64,000 nucleotides of DNA from NCBI GenBank assembly GCA_951812925.1, contig OX638368.1, forward strand, positions 149,654,492-149,718,491, in the 5' to 3' direction. Every line of letters begins with the position of its first letter. The first letter of the stretch is position 1. Origin of the DNA: Calliopum simillimum (Eukaryota; Arthropoda; Insecta; Diptera; Lauxaniidae). The notes below the pieces were generated by a model. That model did no database searches. It was not told the origin of the DNA and saw only the letters and a program-made list of their open reading frames with translations. Position numbers and translations under genes: made by a program. Below are positions 11,293-24,097 of this stretch, one piece after another.

Positions 11293-14200
11293 TACTCACT
11301 AGGAAAAAAATACCCAGGCTAGAAGGCGCGTAATGAGAAAAATGCCGCGCTATAAGACAAACACTGCGCTACGTAGCCACAGTGCAACAGATCCACGCGG
11401 GATTTAGATCAGAAAATAGATGATGAAAAGTTGGGGAGGTACTGAGAAGGTTGCATCGTTATAGTATCGTTAAAATGAAAAATAATCGCAAAAAATTTTT
11501 GCGTGAAGTCATAGCGCGCATTCTCACTGGTTAACTGGATTATTTTCTGTAAAATGGCATAAAAATAATTTTAAATTTTTACAGATCTATGAAACTTAGT
11601 ACACACATTTGTTGTTAATCTTCATTTTTTTACTTGTGTTACATTGTTTTGCACTAGTTTTTTTGTTTTAATATTCACATTAACGAAACACGAACCTAAT
11701 TTTTGTTCAGTGTTTTTACTTAGTATTTTTTTGATTTATTTGTCATCTTTAAATGGTTAAAAAATGTTTAAATATCAATTAGTTTTTGATTTTTTGGCTT
11801 TTTTCATATCTTTTTTTAATGACTGTCAGTTTAATTGGTTTGGGTTTTTTTTTTTTTAATTTATATTTGTAATTTTTCGGGCATTTTGGACAATTTCATG
11901 CATATTATTTTTTTGAATTTTATTTTTTTGTAAGAATAAAAAATGAAATATTCAATATTGAAATATTTGTGTGCAAGTACAGGTACTATAAAGCTATGCG
12001 AATTTCAGTTTTTATTAAATATTTTTTATATTTGATTAATTTTGTTTGAGTTTGTTCAACTCGAAATTTATTTAAAAGAGATTTTTTTTTTGCTTTTTGT
12101 TTTTAATAGCTAACATTAAATTGATATTATTGATTGAGTTTCGAACAGTTTTTGAATAAGTTTCTTTGTCCTTTTCAATTTGCTAGTAATTTTTAAAGTA
12201 TTTTCAATTTTTCTTAATATAATATTAATACGCAAATATTTAACTTTTTTAAAAATAAGTAAATAAAAATTAAAGAATTACAAATTTCAACTCAATCATG
12301 GATTGAAAACATTTTTTTTTCTGGAAAAATCCAATGTACAAAAATGAGTAACGGCAGATGACAGTCACAAAAAATGTAAGCATAAAAATAGTGCGAACGA
12401 TACCGTGACGAAGCTTCTGGGAGGATATATATGAAGCCTAGAATAACAAAAAATTTCATTGTTGGTCTAAAATGTACCACTTGTGGCTTACAGGGAAAAA
12501 ATTTAATTTCTGACTTGTTTTGCAAAAAAAAAAAAATTTCTTGGGTCACCCTATCATTTAATGTTGTTTACTTTAAACACCCCAGGTACAATTTTATGTT
12601 TTTCTGGGCCTGCTCTATCCTCTCTCAGAAGCTTAATAACCCTATCGGTTACACTCTATATACGTATATAGCCCACCCTTCATATGATTAATTTTTTTTT
12701 TTTTTTTTTTTTTTCAACGCCATTCTTAAATTACTTAACCAATCTTTTACTTAATTTTTACGAAAAATTTTAACACAAACATATTTTAAGTACACGTACT
12801 CCTCTTCTTGGCAAAAGCTCATTGTTTTCCACTGCAAAAGTTTGCCTAAAGTTTAGCAAAGAGTAAGGTAAGTACTTTATTTTACTCAAAATAGATTTTT
12901 CAATGCACACAAGTCAATTGCAGCATAAACCTTTGTCTCTCTATCTATCTCTTTCTTTCTGACCAAAATAAAATTAAATTTTAGAAAATTAATAATTAGA
13001 CAAAAGTTATTTACTACGAGTGGTAAACTAAGTTGAACATTTTTCTGCGGTAAATAACTTTTTGTTCTTTTGTTCTCAAAGTTGCTTGTTTTGGGATCAA
13101 CTTTCCTAGCGCAGGAGAGTACGATATTGAAAATGTCTATGCACACAAATTTCTACTCTTATTTTATGCTGTTTTTAAAAATGAAAAAGAAAAAAACATC
13201 TCTAAAGTTTCGTTGTGCTTGAGTAAAATTTATTAATTATTACGAAACCTTTGGCTTTTTCCTCTGTAAAAATGTTGTAATATAAAATAATGAAGAAGAT
13301 TACAATTGAAGGAGATAACTATAATTTAGAAACAAACAAGATTACTGCTAGCATACATAATAGATCCAAAATAAGTCATCATTATCGAATTATCATATAT
13401 GCAGACCTTTTTTTCCTCACCGCGAATTGTTGATTTTCAAAATACTACAATTCAGGAACCATAAGTCGTACGATTAAAAATTTTACGACTTTTTTAGCAA
13501 ATTTTATTAGCAAAACAACTGATTTGTGCACCCTTTTCAGGCCGGGCACACACTTAGGCAACCGATTCAGCACGGCACACTGATAGACTCGTAATAAACA
13601 TGTCTTAAGTTATCGATTCCCATATAGGTTTCCACTACACCGAGATTTTTTATAAATTAGTGCTCAGCTCTTAGTCTACTATTTTATGTTGAAAACATTA
13701 AATTTTGTTTTTTTGTATGGAAATCGATGTTTTTCTTTTACTTATATTATGAAGATAGCCACTTTTTAACAGACTACAATATTTTGGACCAGAATTCCAT
13801 ATTGCCATATCTTCGCTTCTTATACGAGCTAAAATTGTCAGAACATACTTATATCTGTGCCAAATATTTTTCTCGAAAACGATTAAAACGATTTTAATGA
13901 AACTCTAGATAAAGAAGCATATTAGAATAGAATGAAGAATGGACTAGTATTTGACTTTGTGGTAGCCTATTGAGAGGCGTGGCAATGCACTAAATTTTAA
14001 ATTTAATCTGGTCATATATACTTTTTAACCATTAAATATTTTGATTCAATATTATTCAAAAACGTCTCCAACGATTTTAAAAATTCTAGGCTTCTGTACC
14101 GATTTTGACAAATGCGATTGATAAAGGGACTAATACGGACATGTAAGAATTGGAAAACATTTACCATAGCTGGAGGCAAAAATTATTCCCCTGGAACGAG

Positions 14201-15597
14201 TATTAGAATGTAATTTTGTATCGCAATCGGTTTTCAATTTACCATTTCATTACCGTACCAAAGAACCTAAGAACCATTACAAGGCAAAAGTAGTGTTATA
14301 ATATGAATCGGGTGACATTTTGTTGGAAATGATTAAAATTGTTTTCTGTTTTTACGAAAAATTTTCTTGATGGTGTGGAATTATGGCATTGTGTTGAAAA
14401 GATGATGCCGATGATCGATTATTAAGGCACATATTAGGTATGATATTACTTTTGCCTCGTAATCGTATTTAGGCCCATTGTTACGGCCACTCTTCAGTTG
14501 ATACTTTCATACAGCGTTGTTTCCTACAACTTTTGTTTATATTTTAAGATCTCAACATTTCTTGTCTTTAACAACCCCAATGAAACTTTTTTGCAGACTA
14601 TTTTTGTAGAATATGTTAACTCATTATAGCCCATTTAAAAAAAAGAGTGTGAAAAGACCCATAAAAACAGGATGTAATGTTTTAAAAGGCTTTTAATTGC
14701 AAGAACCACAAGTTTTGTCAAAAATGTCGAGCGAAATTTCTAAAATACGTTTTTGTAGCTAAAAAAATTTGAATGAATTTCCAAAAATGCTTTATTTTGA
14801 ATCAGTCTAACTAAAAAAGATTAAAAAATTTCCAAAATTTTATTTCTGAATTAAGTTTTTACGCTAAATACACTAAAGCATAGTTTATATATTATATATT
14901 TTTCACAGTATCTGCACATTAACTCATGTAATCCCAATTCAATGACACTTGCAGACATTTGCAAATAAATTAAATTTTTAAGCAATGTCGACGCGACTTG
15001 TGTTCGATTTAAATAGATTGGTTTATGCAAGTGTTCCAAGTGTATACAGATGCGCATATATGTCTGCATGTTCACACAAATAAAGATGTATGTATGTATG
15101 AACATCATCCTATGTGCCGCTGTTTTTCGCTATGACACAAGCGACTAACAACAGATTTAAATTAAAAGCTTTCAACTACATACAAGCACACACACACACA
15201 CATGCATGCGTCTGCTATACTACACACTTGAGGCAGGAAACAGAATCGTCTTATATAAGCGGCAACAAAAACAACGACAAAAACAGCTGCAAAAATATCA
15301 TAATTTAGTTATCACCCACTGAGAGTTAGCACGCGCCGCTGTAGACAGACCATGAGGGTGACAGAATAAAAAAGAGGGCAAACCCACATAAAGAAGGCTG
15401 AAGTGAATATAGAGGCGCAAAATATAAAGGATGTGAAAAATTTATCACACACACACACAAACATACAGAAAGTTGCAAAATTTAAAGGACGCAGCTGAGG
15501 GGCTCAATTTTCATTATATTAAGTATTTTTGTTTTCGGTAAATTTGTAATAAAAACAGAAAAAAATGCGTGGACGCTAAAAAGTGGACACCAACTTA
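11293..15597. other. Long AT-rich spacer
   Basis: No gene, TIR pair or array was recognised. Small items: T-rich tracts, a GC-richer patch at 13540-13600, an ACACACAC run at 15188-15201, and TTACGGCCACTCTT at 14481-14494. The last matches the terminal motif of the TIR family at 24.1 and 32.4 kb, but I found no partner end. Confidence 0.4.
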
Positions 15598-15599
15598 AC

Positions 15600-16554
15600 G
15601 AATTGGTGGGTATTAAAACCCCACACGTGACAAATTTTCGATTTTGCTTTTAGGCAGATGCTTGTTGATAAGTCTAAAAGTCATTGTAAGCTTTATTCAC
15701 TAAGAAATTCTTAGTTTTTACCAACATGCACGCATTGAATAAAAATTGTTTTAATATAGGTTTCATGTCACATGAGTCACACTCAAAACAAAGATTAGCC
15801 ACCGCTACGCCACATCAGATTTTTTTTAAATAATCTTAACGTAAAAATGTACTTTTAACTCTGTTTTCAAATGTGTCCCGTGAGTCACAAAAAAAAAACT
15901 TTGTATAGCATTGTTTTTGACATGAAAATTTTTTTGTTATTATTTGCTTGAACCATTAAACACAATAAAAGCTAGATAAAACTGAATTTATACTTATCCT
16001 GCAAGTCATAAGAGGCAGTCCTATGAGTACAAATAAATAATTTTTTTTTATGAGACACAGTTTTGTAAGTCAAAGTAAATCATTAAGATACCTTTTCTTA
16101 TTGCCTATGGCAATAAGGAATCACTGCTGAAGCTGTTTTATGATCACACACCAACGAAATATTTTCTTACTTCTTACTTGTCTTGCAAGCCACAATAAGC
16201 AGTCCTGTGAGCCACATAATTCAGAATTCACACTTAATTTAATACTGAAAAACTTAACTTCTTTTAATTTCCTTATAATAACATAGTAAAAGAAGTGTTC
16301 TTTAGTTTTGTTTCGAGACTGTTTGCACAGTCTTCGGGCTTTAAATAACTTAGTTATAACCAAAGTCGTGTCACATTCTAGAGTCAAATATTCCGTGAGT
16401 CACAATGAAATGAAAAACTTTTATGAATTACAAGGGCTTCTACTTTCATTAATAGTTTCATCTTTTAAATCTTTTTTACAAAATAAATAGATATTTTTGC
16501 CTCCTGAAAATGTTGTATCTTGTAACATGCGGGGTTTTAACACTCATCGATTCG
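15600..16554. mobile_element. TIR element with internal degenerate GTGAGTCACA repeats
   Basis: The left end GGTGGGTATTAAAACCCCAC (15605-15624) pairs with the reverse complement of the right end, GATGAGTGTTAAAACCCCGC (16529-16548). The match extends to about 34 bases with roughly 28 identities. Inside, variants of TGAGTCACA recur (15773, 15881, 16396, and weaker at 16003, 16052, 16180, 16205), giving a loosely tandem interior. No transposase and no clear target duplication were seen. Confidence 0.55.
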
Positions 16555-18062
16555 AACATATAAACCTATATAAATACCGCTAACCATCAACCGATTCATT
16601 AGCATGCACACACACACGCAACATAAAAACTCAGACAAACAGACAGAGGGAACAAAAGAACCTTCTGCAAAAATTTTCGGATTTTTACTTGATTTTGGTT
16701 TTAAATTTCGAATTAAAAATAAAGGTTGCGCACATTTTTTATATATTGCGTGTGTCCAGCGCCATTTTTTTTTTTTTTTTACTATCCTTGTGATATTTCC
16801 CGTTCTTTTGCTTAAATGTCATACTGTAAAAGTCGAAAGAGCAAAGAAACAAACAAAAATTGCAAAAATTTTCGAGTTGCCGCGCTCAGCATGAGTTGCA
16901 TCCTTGTGATGGCGAGATTTACTGTGCGTTTTTTGCTTGAGTAATTTCCGTAAAATAAAAGGTGGGCCAAATGCTGATTTTTTTTTTTTTTCCAAAAACT
17001 GCCAGAAACAAATACCGTTCGACGATAAGACTGTCAGCCGTTTGGAGAATTAAATCCAAAAATTCCAAACGTTGTTGGAGAGAGACAAAAGTGATAGCAT
17101 GGGTTCACATTAGATGGAGATGTTTAATTTTAGACCGATGCTAAGTCTAGGAATTACAATAGAATACTAACATTACTTGTGAGTATAGATTGAATTCTTG
17201 TTCAAGTATGAAACGATCAATCTCATACCGCGTAAGCTTGGAAAAGCTTCCCGTAACAGATGGCCCACCCATTAAGTATGCATATGTCTGCAACTGTGTA
17301 TGTGCTTGTTTGTAGTCAGGAGTAGGTCTTGCAAGCACAATGTCTCTGACATTGTCTGCGCTGAAATATTTTGCTCAATGGTGGTGCCATTGTTATGATA
17401 TGCAATGAATGAAATCCATTTATTTGTTGTAGCACATGGTGAAAGTTTTACAAAATCAATGGACATCAACGGAAAAACTCCGGTATATAGATGAATAAGA
17501 ATTTTTCAAAAAGTGTTGGCTTCTTTGTAAGGCAAGGTAACTAAAAAATAACTCTATATCATTAAATCCAGAAATCTAATAAAAAGAGTTCCATGGGACG
17601 GTATTACGAAGTATTATTTTTGGCTGAAAAATAATATATGAGTTTTTTGTTTTTATCGAACTAAGAACTAAAAACCAAAAAAGTTATGATGAAAAGAGGC
17701 ATATTGGCTATTGGTAATGACTTGCCAGCAGACTGAAGTGTTTGAAACAAAATGTATAGGCTAAAATCAAGCATCATTAATTTTCATTTCTTAACTTCCA
17801 CTTTTTCAATTGCTCCTACATAAAACTAAGTAAGGGGAACATAAGTGATCTGAAGTTGTCTATATGAAGATAAACTAAACACATAAGATTATTTGAGGCA
17901 TTTTTGAAGAAAAAAATAAAAACAGTTTATTCTCTGCAAGATCGCTTTATCACCCACTGAGGATGCTTTCAAAAAAATGTTATTTCTCAAAATTTGATAA
18001 CGATAAAATAGCATAATAAAATAGACTCATAAATAATTACTTTACATGATTCAGGTAATCCT
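16555..18062. other. AT-rich spacer, nothing recognised
   Basis: Includes CA repeats at 16605-16618 and poly-T tracts. No open frame carries a recognisable motif. Confidence 0.4.
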
Positions 18063-20428
18063 GCCATGACCAACAGCCTTATAGGCGAACACTTCCAAAA
18101 AATTTTTACGAAATTCATTTTTGAGAAAATTAACGATTAATTCGAAAGTGTAACTCCTAAAAAAAAGTGCTCACCAAAATATTTCCTTTAAACTATTTAG
18201 CACATAAAACATCCTGTACTCCAAAACGATTTCCACTCCATGTGATCTTTTTTCCAAATCAATTTAAACTTATTTCAAATCAAAATCGACTTTTTTCAAA
18301 TCAAAATAAATTTTTTCCAAAACAATATAAACTTTTTCCAAATCAGCATAAACTTTTCCAAAATAATTTAAACTTTTTCCAAATCAAATTGAACTTTTTC
18401 CAAATAATATTTAACTTCGCCAAAAAACTAACTTAAAATGATATATCTCTGCAACTACAGCTACAATCTCCATGAAACTAAGTACATACATACTAATTCA
18501 GTCGATATTTAAATAAAACTGGCCATAAACGAATGAGATATTCAAAGAAAACCCTATGTTACTAAATATATGAAGCAAAACACGCCAAGTGTACAAGGTT
18601 TAAATTTTTTTGTCTCCGATTTCGCTCAAATTTGGCAATATGGTAGATCCGGTGTGCAAGAACAACAATCCGGGAGTATTTGGTCCTAGTACCATTTGTT
18701 GTTAAAATACAGGGTGTTGAAGTTGGCGTTTTTAGTCATTTTCATGAAAAGGTTGTTTTTTCAAAAATGTATGGATTACACTAAAGTTTGTAAATTGATA
18801 AATCTAAGTTACTGGTCCCATTCATTTTGAAGTGTTCCTTTTATAAAAAAATATTTCTTGGTGAAAAAATGATTTTTTCACCAAAATTTTTTACACTTCA
18901 AAATACTTTTGAATTTTTTTTAAAAAAACCCCATTTAGATTTTTTTTAAAAGTACCTTAAATTAAAGCATTATCTATAAGCTTTAAAATGATGTATGACT
19001 TAAGATGGGATTCAGACGATACATGGGTGTTTTTGGCTTTTGAACGCCCGCTGAAGGCAAAAATCTTTTTTTACTCGAGAGGAAAGCATCTTACGTAAAA
19101 GTGTACTTGGCAAAAAATGCTAAGAATCGTCTAAGGAATACGTGTGCATTTTTTTTTTTAATTTTTTAAAACTTTTCTTTTTTGAATAATTTTTGAAAAA
19201 TTTTTTTTTATTAAAAAATTTTTGCAAAAATTATTGAGAGGAAAAAATTTTTTTTTTAACTTTCCAAAAAATTCCAAACAAAATCACACGTATTGCTTAG
19301 ATGATTCTAAGCATTTTTTGGCTTGAACACTTTTTACGTAAGATGCTTTCTCTCGAGTAAAAAAAGATTTTTGCCTTCAGCGGGCGTTCAAAGGCCAAAA
19401 ACACCCATGTAGCGTCCGAATCCCATCTTAAGTCATACATCATTTTAAAGCTTATAGATTATGCTTTAATTTAAGGTACTTTTAAAAAAAATCTAATTGG
19501 GGTTTTTTTAAAAAAAATTCAAAAGTATTTTGAAGTGTTAAAAATTTTGGTGAAAAAATAATTTTTTCACCAAGAAATATTTTTTTATAAAAAGAACACT
19601 TCAAAATGAATGGGACCAGTAACTTAGATTTATCAATTTACAAACTTTAGTGTAATCCATACATTTTTGAAAAAACACCCTTTTCATGAAAATGACTAAA
19701 AACGCCAACTTCAACACCCTGTATTTTAACAACAAATGGTACATACTAGGACCAAATCCTCCCGGATTGTTGTTCTTGCACACCGGATCTACCATATTGC
19801 CAAATTTGAGCGAAATCGGAGACAAAAAAATTTAAACCTGGTACACTTGGCGTGTTTTGCTTCATATATACCATAAAAGTATACAAAACAAATTACATCA
19901 TTACAGTTGTATTTGAGAATTGAATATCATACTACATAGATTTCTCTCATTTTTGCATATTTAACTCATTTTTGTGTATGGAAATAAAGTAACAGTTTTT
20001 TTTTCAGTGCATTTGGTAAAGGTAAAGCATTGTAACAGTCAGCAAAAGAAAAACTTCGAAATAATTGCATATATTCAGTGTATTACTGTGTTTTTATATT
20101 CAATGAATGTTGTACGAGTAATTGTTTTGCTCACTGCATGTATAGAGACTTACATTGTAGCTTTGTTGCGAAATTTATTTAGAAAAATGGAAGTGTAATT
20201 TGATTTGGGAAAAGTTAATTTTGATTTGATAAAAGTTTATTTTGATTTGGGAAAAGTTTATTTTGATTTGATAAAAGTTTATTTTCATTTGGAAAACTTT
20301 AAATTGAATTGATAGAGATCAAATTGGTGTGCAAAAGGATTTAACTTAGGGTAGAAATCTTGTGTATTGCCTAAGTTGATCGAAATTTTTATGGTTTACG
20401 GTTCAGATGCTTAAAGTTTGGTCATGGC
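18063..20428. mobile_element. Foldback (FB)-like composite element
   Basis: Nested inverted structure. Possible outer ends are GCCATGACCAA at 18063 and its complement at 20418-20428. Next come inverted arrays of a roughly 21-bp subrepeat (TTTCCAAATCAAAATAAAC type): about eight copies at 18245-18420 and about five inverted copies at 20195-20310. The core is a long hairpin at 18566-19869 with arms of about 600 bp. Terminal inverted arrays of short tandem subrepeats around a middle segment are the hallmark of Drosophila FB elements; the assignment here is by architecture only. There is no transposase. The 89-codon frame over the left array is a by-product of the 21-bp (7-codon) period. Confidence 0.65.
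18566..19869. repeat. Long near-perfect inverted repeat (hairpin core)
   Basis: The left end TATATGAAGCAAAACACGCC pairs with GGCGTGTTTTGCTTCATATA at the right end. Pairing holds through the arms with a few percent mismatches, for example GGGTGTTTTTGGCTTTTGAA near 19024 against its complement near 19390. The centre of symmetry lies near 19218 in an A/T-rich segment. If transcribed it would form a duplex of about 600 bp. Confidence 0.9.
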
Positions 20429-21848
20429 GAAGATAATAGCTTTATTATTTTGAAATTTCTAGTGAATTATTACGATTCCTCTAATATTTTTTTTTTTTAG
20501 CTTGCTTCAATTTGCTGTTACATTGTGACCGTACGTTAGATATAGAGATATTTTTCGGCCATGCTCAACCTCAAGCCATAACATTTTTGTGTCAAGGGAT
20601 TGCAAACAACGTTGCCATATTCTGCTTTTAATAGATAGCAGGCGAAAAAAAGAAAACAAACCAATAGAAATTGGATTAAACGCGTTCTCAGATGAGATGC
20701 GTCACTTGTCACTGTGCGCTCGCTCCCTCGTTTTTTTAAGCCGATTTCTATTTAACGCACTTGTACACTGTGAAAATGTTGTTACTGTGTGTTGCCAGTG
20801 GCAAAAGTGAGGACTTATCTGATTTACAACCAAATTGATTGTGAAATCGTGTTACCATTACCGAAAGAAAGCTGCCTGTTTGCCTTGGAGTAAAAATTTA
20901 AAGTAACCTCTATCCGTACGCTGTTTTTTCGTATTTTAATGCTGCTGCTGTTGTTTTTTGCTGATTTTATTTAACTTGGATTATTAAAAATTCTACTTGA
21001 CTTTAATAAATTTCATGACTGTAAATAACTTGAGGCATTCATTCATGTTTTTATCTTTTTTTTTATTTTATTCTAAGCAAAAATGCAAACCCTGCCATGC
21101 TGCTGATCCTGCTGCTGCTGTGAATGGACATTCGCTGCTCTGGGCATTGAATGGAATTCCATACTTGAACATTAAATGTCATGCGCTTTTTTCTTGATTG
21201 GAATTTCACTTTTATAGCTGCGTAGCCTGAATTCTGTTTGCAATACAAGTAGATAGGGGACAAAAAAAAAAAAAAAATGGCTGCTCCCTCGAGCGTAGAA
21301 ATAATATTGAAAATTGCTAAGGCATTCGGTGGCATGTTTGGTACAAATTTTTGTCGGCTGTTAAGTTTTTGTTCGCATTCATTTTTTTTGGTTTTTCCTC
21401 TTCCTATTCTTATTGGTAGCAACATTAGTAAATCTTTGGTATTTATTGAAAAAAAAAAATAATATTTTTGAGGAAATGTAAAAAAATAAATCAAAATAAT
21501 TCTGTAAGGTTCATTGAAAAAATCGCAGACATTGCAGATTTGCAAGCAAAGGTGTAGTTAAAAAAGAGAGAGACAGGTAATAATGTGAAATAATGAAAAA
21601 AATTAAAAAGGCGTGCTGTCTGTATTGGAAAATTGCCAGATAGGAAGACATTTGCCTTTTAAAGGACTAAAAATGTTTAATATACTGTTGCTTATGAACA
21701 TAACCTGATGTTTTTGTATGACTTGGGAAAAAATTTTTAATATTCTTCAAGCTAACTCCTTTTTTGAATATAATTGGCTTCTTGTTTAAGCTTAAGAAAT
21801 TTAAAGTGTTCTCGTTTCTTTCATATTGGCCGAAAACTTCTCAAGTGA
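20429..21848. other. Spacer, nothing recognised
   Basis: Contains the longest non-transposon minus-strand frame in this part (160 codons, 21063-21545), which has no recognisable domain and is rich in Phe/Ile from T tracts. CTG-rich bits lie at 20941-20955 and 21098-21121. Confidence 0.4.
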
Positions 21849-22953
21849 GCTATTTAAGAATTTAAACGTAAAAAGGCTTCTAAGAAAATTGATTTTTTGT
21901 AGCAAATAGTAAAGATTTTAGAAAATTTTTCTTTGCTTAAACATTTAACATAGACCAGGAAATAAAATAGTATTTTTTTTTTGCACCAAAATTTTTCTTC
22001 ATTATTCAAAATCCATATTTCAAATAAATAAAAATGTAAGCAGCTTCTCCGCCTCGGAGAAAAAAGTCACTTGTGTTCTTAAGACTCTAAGTATTTTATG
22101 TTATTTACACATTTTTCGAAAGATGCCTTGCTTTTCTACAATTGAAAAAGGAGTTGCACGGCACACTACATTGTTAACTAAGTACTTTTGAACCAATATC
22201 GATTACCCCAATTTTTTTCCAGGATATAGTTCCTAGGCATGCGGAGAGTGCCCACACATATTTTTTATAGTTTAATCAGAGGCGGAAAAGCTGCTTAAAT
22301 TTTTATTTATTTGAAATAGGGATTTTCAATAATAAAATAAAAATTTTGGTCAAAAAAAAAAAAAATAACATACTATTTTGTTTCGGTTACCGGACATAGT
22401 CCCGACGTAAATGGGAAATAAGTATGTCCAAAAAATTTTCACTCATAATCTCCATTTTGGTCACGGGGGTTATGTCCGCAAATTTTTCGGACATAATCCC
22501 AAAGGGGGTTATGTCCGAAAAATTTAATTAATATTGAACAAAATTTTTGCAATAATCCATTTAAAAAATGTATATAATGTTGGATGTTATAGACTGATCC
22601 GCGGCTGAAGGCCGCCGAGGAAACGGTATTGGAATTTTTGGGAGTTGTAAATCCTGAGCTGCGGCTGTTGTCAATAACAAAATATCGTTATGGGGACTAT
22701 GTCCATTTTGTCCGAAACACTTGCGGACATAATCCCCTATTTTGAAATGGGGACTATGTCCGAATTATTGGCGGACATAATCCCCATTTCGTGAATGGGG
22801 ATTATGTCCGTTGGGACTATGTCACGGCACCTTTTGTTTCCTGGTTCTTGTTAAATATTTTAGAAAAACAGTTTTTCCAAAATCTTTACTTGTTGCTAAA
22901 AAAATTTATTTTTCTTGAAAGTCTTTTTTGGTTTTTACGTTTAAAATCTTAGA
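21849..22953. mobile_element. Fold-back element interrupted by a later insertion
   Basis: The left arm 21849-22065 (TAAACGTAAAAAGG, CAAATAGTAAAGATTTTAGA, CCAGGAAATAAAATAGTAT, CAGCTTCTCCGCCTC) pairs with the complement at 22270-22384 and 22841-22944. The right arm is split between the ATTTTGTTTC and CCTGG parts by the element at 22385-22831. Removing that insert and one target copy restores continuous pairing. The middle (22066-22269) has no coding potential. Confidence 0.75.
22385..22831. mobile_element. 447-bp TIR element with GGACATAATCCCC motifs and 9-bp target duplication (copy 1)
   Basis: The left end GGTTACCGGACATAGTCCC pairs with the complement of GGGACTATGTCACGGCACC at the right end. 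It is flanked on both sides by TTTTGTTTC (22376-22384 and 22832-22840). Inside, TTATGTCCG/CGGACATAA motifs recur many times in both orientations, around a GC-rich middle with GCGGCTGAAGGCCGCCG (22602) and TCCTGAGCTGCGGCTG. No open reading frame. A second, inverted and shorter copy lies at 45551-45813. A 9-bp duplication fits Mutator-like or FB-type elements, but the family is unassigned. Confidence 0.85.
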
Positions 22954-24095
22954 TGGAAAAAGGAAAAAGTTTCGAAAAGCATGACAAACGTTGAAACTCA
23001 ACGTCTAATGTCGAAATGCTTAGAAAAGCGAGGTATAGTATCGTATAGTATGTAACGTAAGCCCAAAACCATAAATGACTTCTTATGTGAAACAAATAAG
23101 CACAAATTACAATAACTAGAAAAATAAAAATCGCAACTTCAGGTAATATGTGTGTATATAACAAAAAAATTCTACGTAGCTGTTGCTAGAGCCATTGAGA
23201 AAATTCAAACTATCCTATGGAAAGCGTTTCACATTGGATTGCAGTTAAATATGGTTTGTTTGCAGTGCAATTGAGTTAAAGTGTTGACTAACAAAAAGCA
23301 ATGTTAGCCCAGTAAAGTAAAATGTAGAGAGAATTTACTGTAAACAACAGTAAATAAGCTAAATAAGTGGAACAATAACGCATGAAAGAATAACCGAAAA
23401 CGGCGAGAAGGTGCATGTAAAGCAGAAAGTATTTTCTATGAAGCCGTTGTTAGCACTTTTAAGCAGTTTCTACCAATACGCCAGCAGCAATTCAAGTTCT
23501 GTTGTTGTTTGATTGCAGTGCAGTAATCTAGATACGTTGAATATAAAATGGAAAATTTTACAGTCGGCAAAGTGACTGCAAAGATAAATTTTTTATGCAA
23601 TAGTGAACTGGATTTATCATTAAAATTATTTGAGGCACTAATTACATCACTGTTCAGAAGTCAAATTCTTAAAAACCAAAAACGATAGCTTGGATAAAAA
23701 CCAAAAAATATTTTAAAAATAGAGTTTAAAAGTCCTTCGTTAAATTTTTCTAACTTCTTTGACATTGTAGTTGAAGTAACATGAAAAGCTACAAAAAAAA
23801 ATAACGCTTTCATATAAGAAAAGTGACAAAAAGAACAAGCTTGCAACCAGTTGACAGAGTAAAGCCTCAAGTGAAATACAAAAAAATACACAAAAAGAAA
23901 CAACAAAATGGAAAATGAAATGCTCAACTAAGAAAATATCGAAAGTGTCACGAAAAATGGCAAGCCAGATGCTCCGCTTAATGTACCACAAAGCGCCGCA
24001 TGTCAATTTGTCTGCACACAGAAATCCTTCAAGAAAATCAGCGGGTTAAGGAGCGGTAAACACAAATCAAGTAAAACAAAGTATAACGAAATATG
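22954..24095. other. Spacer, nothing recognised
   Basis: AT-rich, with scattered chance frames up to 88 codons on the minus strand. No motif, TIR or array was seen. Confidence 0.4.
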
Positions 24096-24097
24096 TA

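Noticed and set aside
16962..17144. Possible relationship between 17.04-17.15 kb and 34.55-34.66 kb
   Set aside because: A few short words match (TTTAATTTT, GACC-ATGCT), but alignment by eye is no better than expected for AT-rich DNA.
21063..21545. 160-codon minus-strand open frame
   Set aside because: Phe/Ile runs derive from homopolymer tracts and no family is recognisable.
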